From the NCBI GenBank assembly GCA_002840155.1, contig PGZH01000009.1:186001-250000 (forward strand): a stretch of DNA of 64,000 nucleotides, read 5' to 3'. The notes under the pieces were generated by a model. That model did not search any database and was not told the DNA's origin. It saw only the letters and a list, made by a program, of their open reading frames with translations. This document shows, piece by piece, positions 35,631 to 45,047 of this stretch. The position numbers and the translations under genes are program-made. How positions within the stretch are numbered: position 1 is the first letter of the stretch; the number at the start of each line of letters is the position of its first letter. Source of the stretch: Gammaproteobacteria bacterium HGW-Gammaproteobacteria-13. GTDB lineage: Bacteria > Pseudomonadota > Gammaproteobacteria > Pseudomonadales > Pseudomonadaceae.

Positions 35631-38255
35631 ATGAAAAGCGCAGAAATCCGTGAAGCCTTCCTCAGCTTCTTCGAACAGAAGGGACACACCCGTGTCGCTT
35701 CCAGCTCCCTGATTCCGGGCAATGACCCGACCCTGCTGTTCACCAACGCGGGGATGAACCAGTTCAAGGATTGCTTCCTCGGCCTGGAAAAGCGCGCCTA
35801 CACCCGTGCCGCCACCAGCCAGAAGTGCGTGCGTGCCGGTGGCAAGCACAACGACCTGGAAAACGTCGGTTACACCGCACGTCACCACACCTTCTTCGAA
35901 ATGCTCGGCAACTTCAGCTTTGGCGACTATTTCAAGCGCGACGCCATTCACTTCGCCTGGGAATTCCTCACCGGCGAAAACTGGCTGAACCTGCCCAAGG
36001 AAAAGCTCTGGGTCACGGTCTACGCCACTGACGATGAAGCTTTTGATATCTGGAACAAGGAAATCGGCGTTCCGGTCGAGCGCATGATCCGCATCGGCGA
36101 CAACAAAGGCGCGCCGTACGCTTCCGACAACTTCTGGACCATGGGCGACACCGGCCCGTGTGGCCCGTGCACCGAGATTTTCTTCGATCACGGCGAGCAT
36201 ATCTGGGGGGGGCCACCCGGTTCGCCAGAGGAAGATGGCGACCGCTATATCGAAATCTGGAACAACGTGTTTATGCAGTTCAATCGCACCGCTGACGGCG
36301 TATTGCACCCGTTGCCGGCGCCGAGTGTGGACACCGGCATGGGCCTGGAGCGCGTCAGCGCGGTGCTGCAGCACGTCAACTCGAACTACGAGATCGACCT
36401 GTTCCAGAGCCTGCTCAATGCGGCGGCCAAGGCTATCGGTTGCGTCAACGAGGGCCAGGCTTCGCTGAAAGTGGTGGCTGACCATATCCGTTCGTGCGGC
36501 TTCCTGATCGCCGACGGTGTGACGCCTTCCAACGAAGGCCGTGGCTACGTGCTGCGCCGCATCATCCGTCGCGCCTGCCGCCACGGTAACAAGCTGGGCG
36601 CCAAGGGCAGCTTCTTCTACCAGATCGTTGCCGCGCTGGTGGCCGAGATGGGCGACGCCTTCCCTGAGCTGAAACAGCAGCAGGCGCATATCGAGCGCGT
36701 GCTGAAAACCGAAGAAGAGCAGTTCGCCAAGACCCTGGAGCAGGGCCTGAAAATTCTCGAACAGGATCTGGCTGAGCTGAAAGGCACGGTGATTCCGGGC
36801 GATGTGATCTTCAAGCTATACGACACCTTCGGCTTCCCGATGGACCTCACCGGCGACATCGCCCGTGAGCGCGCACTGACTCTGGATGAAGAGGGTTTCG
36901 AGCGCGAAATGCAGGCGCAGCGCGAGCGCGCTCGTTCTGCCAGCGCGTTCGGCATGGACTACAACAGCCTGGTCAAAGTTGACAGTGATACCGCGTTCCT
37001 TGGCTATCAAGGCACTAGCGGCAGCGGCAAGATCATTGCCCTGTTCAAGGCCGGTCAGGCAGTCGACAGCCTAGGTGAAGGCGAGGAGGGCGTAGTCGTC
37101 CTCGATCAGACGCCGTTCTACGCCGAATCCGGTGGTCAGGTGGGTGACTGCGGCTTCCTTGAAGGTGCTGGCGTGCGTTTCGACGTGCGTGATACCACCA
37201 AGGCTGGCGGCGCATTCCTGCACCATGGCGTTGCGGTCAAAGGTGGTTTGAGCGTCGGCACCTCGGTCAAGGCCGAAGTGGACGCCAGTGTGCGTCAGGC
37301 CACTGCGCTCAATCACTCGGCTACCCACTTGCTACATGCGGCGCTGCGTCAGGTGCTGGGCGAGCACGTGACTCAGAAGGGCTCGCTGGTCGACAGTCAG
37401 CGTCTGCGTTTTGACTTCAGCCACTTTGAGGCGATCACTCCAGCGCAACTGAAAGAGCTGGAAACCATCGTCAACCGTGAAGTGCGCGGCAATAGCGAAG
37501 TTGAAACCCTGGAAACCGACATCGAAACCGCCAAGGCCAAAGGTGCCATGGCGCTGTTCGGTGAGAAGTACGGCGATCAGGTGCGTGTACTGAGCATGGG
37601 CGGTGACTTCTCTGTTGAGCTGTGTGGTGGCACCCACGTTAAGCGTACCGGCGATATCGGCCTGTTCAAGATCACCAGCGAAAGCGGTGTGGCGGCGGGC
37701 GTGCGTCGTATTGAGGCGGTCACCGGCGCGGCAGCGTTTGCCTATTTGAATGGCGCGGAAGAGCAGCTGAAAGAAGCCGCGGCGCTGGTCAAGGGCAGCC
37801 GCGACAACCTGCTGGACAAGCTGGCCGGTGTGCTGGAACGCAACCGTCAGCTGGAAAAAGAGCTAGAGCAGCTCAAGGCCAAGGCCGCCAGCGCGGCGGG
37901 CAACGACCTGGCCGGTTCGGCTGTCGACGTCAAAGGCATCAAGGTGCTGACTGCGCGTCTCGACGGTCTGGATGGCAAGGCGCTACTGGCGATGGTCGAT
38001 CAGCTTAAGAACAAGCTCGGCAGCGCGGTGATCCTGCTCGGCGGCGTGCAGGACGACAAAATCGTGCTGGTGGCCGGCGTGACCCAGGATCTGACCGCCA
38101 AGCTGAAAGCCGGTGAGCTGATGAAGCAGGCGGCAGCGGCCGTCGGCGGCAAGGGCGGCGGTCGCCCGGACATGGCTCAGGGCGGCGGCGTTGATGCAGC
38201 GGCTCTCGATGGTGCGCTGGCGTTGGCGGTGACTTTCGCCGAGCAGGGTCTGTAA
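35631..38255 (+). CDS. alaS: Alanyl-tRNA synthetase
   Basis: Charges tRNA-Ala. The 874-residue protein has the class II catalytic core ([39 protein letters not shown]), the tRNA-recognition region, the editing domain with [11 protein letters not shown] (about 562-572) and [11 protein letters not shown] (about 664-674) that removes mischarged Ser or Gly, a coiled segment (about 715-760) and the C-Ala domain with [12 protein letters not shown] near the end. ATG 35631 matches homologues; an upstream in-frame ATG overlaps the promoter. Confidence 0.97.
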   Translation: MKSAEIREAFLSFFEQKGHTRVASSSLIPGNDPTLLFTNAGMNQFKDCFLGLEKRAYTRAATSQKCVRAGGKHNDLENVGYTARHHTFFEMLGNFSFGDYFKRDAIHFAWEFLTGENWLNLPKEKLWVTVYATDDEAFDIWNKEIGVPVERMIRIGDNKGAPYASDNFWTMGDTGPCGPCTEIFFDHGEHIWGGPPGSPEEDGDRYIEIWNNVFMQFNRTADGVLHPLPAPSVDTGMGLERVSAVLQHVNSNYEIDLFQSLLNAAAKAIGCVNEGQASLKVVADHIRSCGFLIADGVTPSNEGRGYVLRRIIRRACRHGNKLGAKGSFFYQIVAALVAEMGDAFPELKQQQAHIERVLKTEEEQFAKTLEQGLKILEQDLAELKGTVIPGDVIFKLYDTFGFPMDLTGDIARERALTLDEEGFEREMQAQRERARSASAFGMDYNSLVKVDSDTAFLGYQGTSGSGKIIALFKAGQAVDSLGEGEEGVVVLDQTPFYAESGGQVGDCGFLEGAGVRFDVRDTTKAGGAFLHHGVAVKGGLSVGTSVKAEVDASVRQATALNHSATHLLHAALRQVLGEHVTQKGSLVDSQRLRFDFSHFEAITPAQLKELETIVNREVRGNSEVETLETDIETAKAKGAMALFGEKYGDQVRVLSMGGDFSVELCGGTHVKRTGDIGLFKITSESGVAAGVRRIEAVTGAAAFAYLNGAEEQLKEAAALVKGSRDNLLDKLAGVLERNRQLEKELEQLKAKAASAAGNDLAGSAVDVKGIKVLTARLDGLDGKALLAMVDQLKNKLGSAVILLGGVQDDKIVLVAGVTQDLTAKLKAGELMKQAAAAVGGKGGGRPDMAQGGGVDAAALDGALALAVTFAEQGL

Positions 38256-38280
38256 ACGCCTGATTCTCCAGATCTACAGC

Positions 38281-38312
38281 CCAAGGCCCGGTATACGCCC
38301 GGCGGGCCTTGG
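38281..38312 (+). other. Hairpin between alaS and lysC
   Basis: A perfect 10-bp stem CCAAGGCCCG/CGGGCCTTGG with a 12-base loop. No T-tract follows, so it may slow rather than stop transcription. Confidence 0.6.
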
Positions 38313-38369
38313 CAGGGTATTGAGTTGTATGTTTAATGGGCGCCCTTCACGGGCTGAGGCGGCTTTGAA

Positions 38370-39608
38370 ATGGCTTTGATCGTACAGAAATTTGGCGGCA
38401 CCTCCGTCGGCACTGTTGAGCGTATTCAGCAGGTGGCCGCGAAGGTGAAGAAATTCCGCGAAAACGGCGATGACATTGTGGTTGTGGTTTCCGCCATGAG
38501 CGGTGAAACCAATCGCCTGATCGATCTGGCCAAACAGGTCAGTGATGGTCAGCCGGTACCGCGTGAACTCGACGTGATGGTCTCTACCGGTGAGCAGGTG
38601 ACGATTGCCCTGCTGGCCATGGCGCTGATCAAGATTGGCGTGCCGGCGGTGTCCTATACCGGCAATCAGGTGCGCATCTTGACTGACAGCGCGCACAACA
38701 AAGCGCGCATCCTGCAGATCGATGACCAGAAACTACGTGCCGACCTCAAGGCCGGTCGTGTGGTGGTGGTTGCTGGCTTCCAGGGTGTCGACGAGCACGG
38801 CAATATCACCACCCTCGGTCGTGGCGGTTCCGACACCACCGGTGTGGCACTGGCTGCTGCGCTGAAGGCCGATGAGTGCCAGATCTACACCGACGTTGAT
38901 GGTGTCTACACCACCGACCCACGTGTGGTGCCGCAGGCTCAGCGTTTGGAAAAAATCACCTTCGAAGAGATGCTGGAAATGGCCAGCCTCGGTTCCAAGG
39001 TGCTGCAGATTCGCTCGGTGGAATTCGCCGGCAAGTACAACGTCCCGCTGCGCGTGCTGCACAGCTTCCAAGAGGGGCCGGGCACCCTCATTACCCTTGA
39101 TGAAGAGGAATCCATGGAACAGCCGATCATCTCCGGCATCGCTTTCAACCGCGACGAAGCCAAGCTGACCATCCGTGGCGTACCGGACATCCCGGGCGTG
39201 GCGTTCAAAATTCTCGGCCCGATCAGTGCTGCGAACATCGAAGTGGACATGATCGTGCAGAACGTTGCGCACGATAACACCACCGATTTCACCTTCACCG
39301 TGCACCGCAATGACTACACCGCGGCGCAACAGGTGCTGGAAAACACCGCCCGCGAGCTGGGTGCGCGTGAAGTGATCGGCGACACCAAGATTGCCAAGGT
39401 GTCCATCGTTGGCGTTGGCATGCGTTCCCACGCCGGTGTTGCCAGCCGCATGTTCGAAGCGCTGGCCAAGGAAAACATCAATATCCAGATGATCTCGACC
39501 TCGGAGATCAAAGTCTCCGTGGTAATCGAGGAGAAATATCTGGAGTTGGCGGTGCGCGCCCTGCACACTGCTTTTGAACTGGATGCTCCGGCCCGTCAGG
39601 GCGACTGA
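38370..39608 (+). CDS. lysC: Aspartate kinase
   Basis: Phosphorylates aspartate, the first step to lysine, threonine, methionine and diaminopimelate. The 412-residue protein has the kinase domain (ALIVQKFGGTSVGT, VVVVSAMSGETNRL, TLGRGGSDTTGVALAAAL) and two C-terminal ACT domains (about 265-410) for feedback by lysine and threonine. An internal start with AGAGGA before ATG 39114 (codon 249, MEQPIISGIAFNRDE) could make the 164-residue beta subunit known for this class. It follows alaS and precedes rsmA, as in P. aeruginosa. Confidence 0.96.
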   Translation: MALIVQKFGGTSVGTVERIQQVAAKVKKFRENGDDIVVVVSAMSGETNRLIDLAKQVSDGQPVPRELDVMVSTGEQVTIALLAMALIKIGVPAVSYTGNQVRILTDSAHNKARILQIDDQKLRADLKAGRVVVVAGFQGVDEHGNITTLGRGGSDTTGVALAAALKADECQIYTDVDGVYTTDPRVVPQAQRLEKITFEEMLEMASLGSKVLQIRSVEFAGKYNVPLRVLHSFQEGPGTLITLDEEESMEQPIISGIAFNRDEAKLTIRGVPDIPGVAFKILGPISAANIEVDMIVQNVAHDNTTDFTFTVHRNDYTAAQQVLENTARELGAREVIGDTKIAKVSIVGVGMRSHAGVASRMFEALAKENINIQMISTSEIKVSVVIEEKYLELAVRALHTAFELDAPARQGD

Positions 39609-39620
39609 GGCATTATCCGA

Positions 39621-39654
39621 AAGGCGCGGTTTATCCCGCGCCTTTTGTCTTTTT
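39621..39654 (+). terminator. Terminator after lysC
   Basis: Stem AAGGCGCGG/CCGCGCCTT with a 6-base loop, then TTGTCTTTTT. Confidence 0.88.
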
Positions 39655-39796
39655 GGTTGGCATGAGCAGGAACTTTCTTTCTGCTCACACTAGTCAATAC
39701 TTGGGTGAAGGCTCTGCTTGAGATGTTCGGGGCTGCCACCATTTTCTTTTTTGCAGACTGCTGTTGTCCTGAACTGATATCCGTAAGGAGAAAGGA

Positions 39797-39982
39797 ATGC
39801 TGATTCTGACTCGCCGGGTCGGAGAGACCCTGATGGTGGGTGACGAAGTCACTGTCACCGTGTTGGGCGTTAAAGGTAATCAGGTGCGCATTGGCGTTAA
39901 CGCGCCGAAAGAGGTTGCCGTGCACCGCGAAGAAATTTACCAGCGCATCCAGAAAGAGAAAGGCGAAGAACCAAGCCACTAA
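39797..39982 (+). CDS. rsmA: Carbon storage regulator CsrA/RsmA
   Basis: A 61-residue dimeric RNA-binding protein that blocks translation at GGA motifs. In pseudomonads it is countered by the RsmY/RsmZ RNAs and switches between acute and biofilm lifestyles. The sequence [20 protein letters not shown]...[17 protein letters not shown] is nearly invariant. AAGGAGAAAGGA precedes ATG 39797. A terminator lies after lysC, so it has its own promoter in the 39655-39790 gap. Confidence 0.98.
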   Translation: MLILTRRVGETLMVGDEVTVTVLGVKGNQVRIGVNAPKEVAVHREEIYQRIQKEKGEEPSH

Positions 39983-40044
39983 TTTTTATCGAAATTTTGG
40001 CTTTGCAAACGGGGAAAACATGGTTATCATGCGCCCCGTGTTGC

Positions 40045-40135
40045 GGAGAGGTGGCCGAGTGGCCGAAGGCGCTCCCCTGCTAAGGGAGTACATCTCAAAA
40101 GGGTGTCGGGGGTTCGAATCCCCCCTTCTCCGCCA
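40045..40135 (+). tRNA. tRNA-Ser (anticodon GCT)
   Basis: Acceptor stem GGAGAGG/CTTCTCC, anticodon loop CTGCTAA, a long variable arm and the T-arm GGTTCGAATCC. CCA is encoded at 40133-40135. Reads AGC/AGU. Confidence 0.97.
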
Positions 40136-40187
40136 TTATTTAGTGCTGTAGGCGTTGATTTAGAAGTCTACAGTGCAAGCGTTACAT

Positions 40188-40264
40188 GCACTCATAGCTC
40201 AGCTGGATAGAGTACTCGGCTACGAACCGAGCGGTCGGAGGTTCGAATCCTCCTGAGTGCACCA
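40188..40264 (+). tRNA. tRNA-Arg (anticodon ACG), copy 1
   Basis: Acceptor GCACTCA/TGAGTGC, anticodon loop CTACGAA, T-arm GGTTCGAATCC, CCA encoded. A34 should become inosine to read CGN codons. Confidence 0.97.
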
Positions 40265-40312
40265 AATCGGAATGGCTTGCAGCTGAGTGCACCAAATCGG
40301 AATGGCTTGCAG
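40253..40312. repeat. 30-bp tandem duplication including the tRNA-Arg 3' end
   Basis: CTGAGTGCACCAAATCGGAA followed by TGGCTTGCAG occurs twice head to tail. The first copy starts inside the acceptor stem of the first tRNA-Arg, so a 12-base tRNA tail is repeated downstream of the gene. Confidence 0.9.
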
Positions 40313-40330
40313 CGATGCAGGCCATTTTGT
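40301..40330 (+). terminator. Terminator-like hairpin after tRNA-Arg copy 1
   Basis: AATGGC(T)TGCA-GCGA-TGCA(G)GCCATT followed by TTGTTT. It is closely similar to the stronger hairpin after copy 2. Confidence 0.6.
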
Positions 40331-40366
40331 TTCAGCCAGCGGTGATCTGGTTAAAAAGCGCCAATT

Positions 40367-40443
40367 GCACTCATAGCTCAGCTGGATAGAGTACTCGGCT
40401 ACGAACCGAGCGGTCGGAGGTTCGAATCCTCCTGAGTGCACCA
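40367..40443 (+). tRNA. tRNA-Arg (anticodon ACG), copy 2
   Basis: Identical over all 77 bases to copy 1, including the encoded CCA. Confidence 0.97.
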
Positions 40444-40451
40444 AACAAGAA

Positions 40452-40480
40452 GGGCCTGCAGCGATGCAGGCCCTTTTTTA
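40452..40480 (+). terminator. Terminator after the tRNA cluster
   Basis: Perfect 9-bp stem GGGCCTGCA/TGCAGGCCC, loop GCGA, then seven T (with A). Confidence 0.93.
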
Positions 40481-40542
40481 TTGTGCGGCGTTTATAGCCG
40501 TCACCGGCGGGTTGTCGCTGTGCGACGTTAAATTCGCTGGAT

Positions 40543-41043
40543 TTAGCGTTTGGCCTTGCCTTTGACGCAGCCGGCTTCATCAAAGCTGACGTTGCGCTTG
40601 TTGCCTTTCTTACCCTGGTAAACGTAGCGCGTCTGGCCGTTCTGCTCGGTGACCTTGTCAGGCTTGCCGAGGCTGCTCTCGACATCGCTGCGGCTCATGC
40701 CCAGGCGTATCTGCTGCTTGATGATGGCTGCGCGCCGTTCGCTGCTGCTCAGGTGGTTGCCGCAGCCGTCCTGCTTCACGCCGATCACTGTCAGCTCATA
40801 GTCATCTTTTTTCTTCTTGCTCTCGCGACTGGCCTTGCGCGGCTTGGCCAGTGGCACCGGTTTACCGCTGCCGGGTGTGGGGTTGTAGGCCTGTTGCAAG
40901 CTCTGGTTGTGCGCGTCGGGGCAACCCTGGCGGGTAAAAGTGACGTTGCCTTTGGTGTCTTCGCAGCGAAATACCGTTGAGCTGAGTGTGGGCAGCGGGC
41001 AAAGCAGAATGGCGCAGAAAGCTGCGCAGCGCAGTCCATGCAT
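40543..41043 (-). CDS. Secreted DUF4124-type protein
   Basis: A 166-residue protein with a signal peptide (MHGLRCAAFCAILLCPLPTLSS). A DUF4124-type start VFRCEDTKGNVTFTRQGCPD follows, then a Lys/Arg-rich linker (AKPRKASRESKKKKDD), then a C-terminal part with IRLGMSRSDVESSLGKPDKV, the BamE/SmpA-like G-x-P pattern, and YVYQGKKGNKRNVSFDEAGCV. The GGAGG before ATG 41043 fixes the start. Function unknown; it is likely periplasmic and may interact with the cell wall or RNA-like polyanions by charge. It converges on the tRNA cluster terminator. Confidence 0.85.
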   Translation of the reverse strand: MHGLRCAAFCAILLCPLPTLSSTVFRCEDTKGNVTFTRQGCPDAHNQSLQQAYNPTPGSGKPVPLAKPRKASRESKKKKDDYELTVIGVKQDGCGNHLSSSERRAAIIKQQIRLGMSRSDVESSLGKPDKVTEQNGQTRYVYQGKKGNKRNVSFDEAGCVKGKAKR

Positions 41044-41365
41044 GGTGCGTCCTCCGTGACGGTCCATGTGCAAGGGTAGTTCATGCCTTTGTCTGCGCCA
41101 GGCGTGCCTTTGCCAATGCCTGGCACGTCGCAGTTACAGATGTGCAGGCGCGCTTAAGTTTGTCGTGCAAGCGCTTGTTCTAGGATTGTTTTTGTCACAT
41201 GCAAAGCGCCTGGGCGGTGGTATCATTCGCCGCGTCAGCCCCGCCGGGGCTTGTGGAAAACCACCATGGACTTACCCAGTAGTTACTCTGAATCTCGATT
41301 GTGCAATCACGTGTTGACTGATTGACCCTCCGTGGCGTGCGCTGCCGCTGGGGGTGGAGCGCGCC
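41044..41365. other. Divergent gap before mgtE
   Basis: It must hold promoters for both neighbours. A small hairpin AGCCCC-GCC-GGGGCT lies at 41237-41251. I looked for an M-box-like Mg2+ riboswitch in the mgtE leader and saw no convincing match. Confidence 0.5.
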
Positions 41366-42808
41366 ATGACTGAAGTAGAAGCAAAAAAACCGCAGGAAAG
41401 CCTGCAGCATCGCCTGGCTCAGGTGGTCGAGCTGCTGCATCGGCACAAATTGGTCGAAGACCTGACTCACCGTCAGGAAGGCCAGCACCACGGTCGGGTG
41501 GAAAACCTGGTGCATCGGCAGAACCTCGCCGAATTGCAACGCAAGCTTGATGAGCTGCACTCCGCCGACGTTGCCCACATTCTCGAAGCCTTGCCGCTTG
41601 ATGACCGCCTAACTGTCTGGCAGCTGGTCAAGGTTGAGCGCGACGGCGATATCCTCCTCGAAGTGTCCGACGCGGTGCGCGAAACCCTGCTCGCGGACAT
41701 GGACGACCATGAAATCCTCGCTGCGGCCAGGGACATGGACGCCGACGAGCTGGCCGACCTGGCCTCCGAGCTGCCGCGCGATGTTGTGCATGAGCTGATG
41801 GAAACCCTCGATGCGCAGCAGCGTGAGCGCGTGCGTTCGGCGTTGTCCTACGAGGAAGATCAGGTCGGCGCGCTGATGGACTTCGAGATGGTCACCATCC
41901 GCGAAGATGTCAGCCTGGAAGTGGTGTTGCGCTACCTGCGTCGCCTCAAGGAGCTGCCGGGGCACACCGACAAACTGTTTGTGGTCGATTACGACGGCGT
42001 GCTCAAGGGTGTGCTGCCGGTCAAGCGTTTGCTGGTCAATGACCCGGAGAAGCTGGTCAGCGAGGTTATGGCCACCGACCCGGTAAGTTTCCATCCGGAT
42101 GAGGACGGCTACGACGCCGCGCAAGCGTTCGAGCGTTACGACCTGATTTCTACGCCAGTGGTGGACAAGAACGGCAAGCTGATCGGCCGTTTGACCATCG
42201 ATGAAATGGTCGACCTGATCCGTGAGGAGAGCGAAAGCGAAGTCCTCAATATGGCCGGTCTGCGCGAGGAAGAAGACATCTTCGCCTCGGTGTGGAAATC
42301 CCTGCGCAACCGCTGGGCCTGGCTGGCGATCAACCTGGTTACCGCCTTTATGGCGTCGCGGGTGATCGGTCTGTTCGAGGATTCCATCGAGAAGCTGGTG
42401 GCTTTGGCAGCGCTGATGCCGATTGTTGCGGGCATCGGTGGCAACTCGGGTAACCAAACCATCACCATGATCGTGCGCGCCATGGCGCTGGATCAGGTCA
42501 GTACCGGTAATACCTCGCGGCTGATTCGCAAGGAACTGGGCGTTGGCCTGGTCAATGGCATCGTCTGGGGTGGGGTGATTGGCGTGGTGGCCTACCTGCT
42601 CTATGACAGCTGGTCGCTGGGCGTGGTGATGACCGCTGCGATGATCCTGAACCTACTGTTGGCGGCGTTGATGGGGGTGTTGATCCCCATGACGCTGGTG
42701 CGTATGGGGCGTGATCCGGCTTTGGGCGCGAGTGTGATGATCACTGCGGTAACCGATAGCGGTGGCTTCTTTATCTTCCTGGGCTTGGCCAGCCTGTTCC
42801 TGCTTTAG
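41366..42808 (+). CDS. mgtE: Magnesium transporter MgtE
   Basis: A Mg2+ channel of the inner membrane. The 480-residue protein has the cytosolic N domain (about 20-135, superhelical), two CBS domains (about 140-265, including the PVSFHPDEDGYDAAQAFERYD block), a plug helix, and five C-terminal membrane helices (about 290-480) with the conserved PIVAGIGGNSGNQT (selectivity region) and TAVTDSGGFFIFLGLA. ATG 41366 is chosen over a GTG four codons earlier because GGAG precedes it. High cytosolic Mg2+ should close it through the N and CBS domains. Confidence 0.95.
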   Translation: MTEVEAKKPQESLQHRLAQVVELLHRHKLVEDLTHRQEGQHHGRVENLVHRQNLAELQRKLDELHSADVAHILEALPLDDRLTVWQLVKVERDGDILLEVSDAVRETLLADMDDHEILAAARDMDADELADLASELPRDVVHELMETLDAQQRERVRSALSYEEDQVGALMDFEMVTIREDVSLEVVLRYLRRLKELPGHTDKLFVVDYDGVLKGVLPVKRLLVNDPEKLVSEVMATDPVSFHPDEDGYDAAQAFERYDLISTPVVDKNGKLIGRLTIDEMVDLIREESESEVLNMAGLREEEDIFASVWKSLRNRWAWLAINLVTAFMASRVIGLFEDSIEKLVALAALMPIVAGIGGNSGNQTITMIVRAMALDQVSTGNTSRLIRKELGVGLVNGIVWGGVIGVVAYLLYDSWSLGVVMTAAMILNLLLAALMGVLIPMTLVRMGRDPALGASVMITAVTDSGGFFIFLGLASLFLL

Positions 42809-42982
42809 CGGCCTGCTGGGGTGATGACGCTTTCTCTACAGAAAATGTCTCATTAGGCTGCTCTGGGTTTGCTTCAAACGCTCGTTTCACGCTAAGGTTC
42901 GCCAGCTTTGCCCGGGATCAGTTCCCAGGCGCTCCTATCTAATAATTAACGCAGCTCACACGTAGCTGGTAATGGAGCCAAG

Positions 42983-43234
42983 ATGACCCCTAGTGAACTC
43001 CTCCTCGAGGGTGTCGAGCTCATGCTGTTCGGCCTGGGCACCGTATTTCTCTTCCTGATTCTATTGGTGCTGATGATCCGCGTGATGTCGTGGGTTATCG
43101 AGCGGTTTACCGTGAAAGCGCCAATTCCCGTATCTGTGCCATCAGCAGTCAAGCCGGCCTCCGACGAGCCGAGCGCTGATGTGCTAGCCGCTATCCAATC
43201 CGCTATTCACCAGCACCGCGCCCGCCGCGGGTGA
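42983..43234 (+). CDS. oadG: Oxaloacetate decarboxylase gamma chain
   Basis: An 83-residue subunit with one membrane helix ([22 protein letters not shown], about 14-36) and a soluble tail, holding the alpha and beta chains together. The start [19 protein letters not shown] is typical of OadG. GGAG precedes ATG 42983. The last residues ([15 protein letters not shown]) carry the His-containing tail that in other OadG proteins binds zinc. Followed 25 bp later by oadA. Confidence 0.9.
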   Translation: MTPSELLLEGVELMLFGLGTVFLFLILLVLMIRVMSWVIERFTVKAPIPVSVPSAVKPASDEPSADVLAAIQSAIHQHRARRG

Positions 43235-43259
43235 GCCAGGTTCGACAGGGAGCATCTGT

Positions 43260-45035
43260 ATGACTGCCGTAAAGAAAGCACTCGGAATTACTGATGTGGT
43301 GCTGCGTGACGCCCACCAGTCGATCCTGGCCACCCGCGTGCGCCTGGAAGACATGCTGCCGATCGCGCCCAAGCTCGATCAGGTCGGCTTCTGGTCCGTG
43401 GAGTCCTGGGGTGGCGCGACCTTCGATGCGTGCATCCGTTACCTGGGTGAAGATCCATGGCACCGCATTCGCGAGCTGAAAAAGGCCATGCCTAACACCC
43501 GCCAGCAGATGCTGCTGCGCGGGCAGAACCTGCTGGGCTATCGCCATTACGCCGATGACGTGGTGGAAAAATTCGTCGAGCGCGCCGCCTTCAACGGCGT
43601 TGATGTGTTTCGCGTATTCGATGCGATGAACGATCCGCGCAATCTGCAGACTGCCCTCAAAGCGGTCAAGCAACTGGGCAAACATGCTCAGGGCACCATT
43701 TCCTATACCACCAGCCCGGTGCATACCCTGGAAATGTGGGTCGATCTGGCCAAGCAGATCGAAGACATGGGCGCCGACTCGGTGGCCATCAAGGACATGG
43801 CCGGTATTCTGACGCCCTACACCGCGTTCGAACTGGTGACGCGCCTGAAGGCAACCCTGTCGATCCCGATTCATATGCAGTGCCACGCCACTGCTGGGCT
43901 GTCGTCTGTGGCCATTCTTAAGGCCGTGGAAGCTGGCATCGACAATGTCGACACCGCCATTTCCTCGTTGTCGATGACCTATGGCCATTCGCCGACCGAG
44001 TCCGTAGTGGCGATGTTCCAGGGTACTGAGCGCGATACCGGCCTTGATCTGTTGCTGCTGGAAGAGATCGCCGCCTACTTCCGTGAAGTACGCAAGAAGT
44101 ACGCGAAATTCGAGGGCAACCTCAAAGGCGTGGACTCGCGCATTCTGGTCGCCCAGGTGCCGGGCGGTATGCTGACCAATATGGAAGGCCAGCTGAAAGA
44201 GCAGGGCGCCCAGGACAAGTTTGATGAAGTGCTGGCTGAGATCCCGCGCGTACGCGAAGACCTCGGCTTTATCCCGCTGGTAACCCCGACCTCGCAGATC
44301 GTCGGCACCCAGGCGGTGATCAATGTGCTGACCGGTGAGCGCTACAAGTCGATCACCAAGGAAACCGCCGGCATCTTGAAAGGTGAATACGGCGCAGCGC
44401 CGGCGCCGTTCAATAAAGAGCTGCAGGCGCGGGTGCTCGATGGCGCTGAAGCGGTTACCTGCCGTCCGGCTGATCTGCTTGAAGCCGAAATGGATAAGCT
44501 GACTGCCGAACTCAAGGGCATTGCCAAAGAGAAGGGCATCAAGCTTGCTGCCGACGAAATCGACGACGTGCTGACCTATGCACTGTTCCCGCAGATCGGT
44601 CTGAAGTTTCTGGAAAATCGCGGCAATCCGGCAGCCTTCGAGCCGATGCCGACTGGTAAGGAAGCCCTTGTTCGTGAAGCCGGAAAACCTGAGGTCTACA
44701 CCGTTGAGGTGAACGGCAAGTCTTATGTGGTGCAGGTCAATGAAGGCGGTGATATCGCAGGGCTCAAGGCTGTCGGCGGCGCGACTTCCGCTGCAGCAGC
44801 GGTAGCTGCGCCGGTTGGCGCTGGCGAGCCGCAGAATGCCCCGCTGGCCGGCAATATCTTCAAGGTGCTGGTGCAGCCAGGTCAGGCCGTGGAAGAAGGG
44901 CAGCTGGTGATCATCCTCGAAGCCATGAAGATGGAAACCGAGATCCGTGCGTTCAAGGCTGGCACCGTCGGTGCGGTCAACGTCAAGGTCGGTGATGCGG
45001 TGGCAGTGGGCGACAGCCTGCTGACCATCGGTTAA
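43260..45035 (+). CDS. oadA: Oxaloacetate decarboxylase alpha chain (biotin protein)
   Basis: Transfers CO2 from oxaloacetate to biotin. The 591-residue protein has the carboxyltransferase barrel (about 5-300, [33 protein letters not shown], and the metal site [14 protein letters not shown]), the conserved PYC_OADA region, an Ala/Pro-rich linker (about 505-525) and a C-terminal biotinyl domain with EAMKMETE (biotin Lys about 557). The presence of OadG and OadB argues for the sodium pump rather than a pyruvate carboxylase B subunit. Confidence 0.95.
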   Translation: MTAVKKALGITDVVLRDAHQSILATRVRLEDMLPIAPKLDQVGFWSVESWGGATFDACIRYLGEDPWHRIRELKKAMPNTRQQMLLRGQNLLGYRHYADDVVEKFVERAAFNGVDVFRVFDAMNDPRNLQTALKAVKQLGKHAQGTISYTTSPVHTLEMWVDLAKQIEDMGADSVAIKDMAGILTPYTAFELVTRLKATLSIPIHMQCHATAGLSSVAILKAVEAGIDNVDTAISSLSMTYGHSPTESVVAMFQGTERDTGLDLLLLEEIAAYFREVRKKYAKFEGNLKGVDSRILVAQVPGGMLTNMEGQLKEQGAQDKFDEVLAEIPRVREDLGFIPLVTPTSQIVGTQAVINVLTGERYKSITKETAGILKGEYGAAPAPFNKELQARVLDGAEAVTCRPADLLEAEMDKLTAELKGIAKEKGIKLAADEIDDVLTYALFPQIGLKFLENRGNPAAFEPMPTGKEALVREAGKPEVYTVEVNGKSYVVQVNEGGDIAGLKAVGGATSAAAAVAAPVGAGEPQNAPLAGNIFKVLVQPGQAVEEGQLVIILEAMKMETEIRAFKAGTVGAVNVKVGDAVAVGDSLLTIG

Positions 45036-45047
45036 GGGAGCGCGGTA

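Noticed and set aside
40188-41043. Genomic island or prophage at the tRNA cluster
   Set aside because: No integrase, and the next genes (secreted DUF4124 protein, mgtE) have ordinary composition.
41044-41365. Mg2+ riboswitch in the mgtE leader
   Set aside because: Only one short hairpin is visible; none of the M-box conserved blocks could be found.
43260-45035. Pyruvate carboxylase subunit B as the identity of oadA
   Set aside because: Gamma and beta membrane subunits are encoded on either side in one operon, which fits only the decarboxylase pump.
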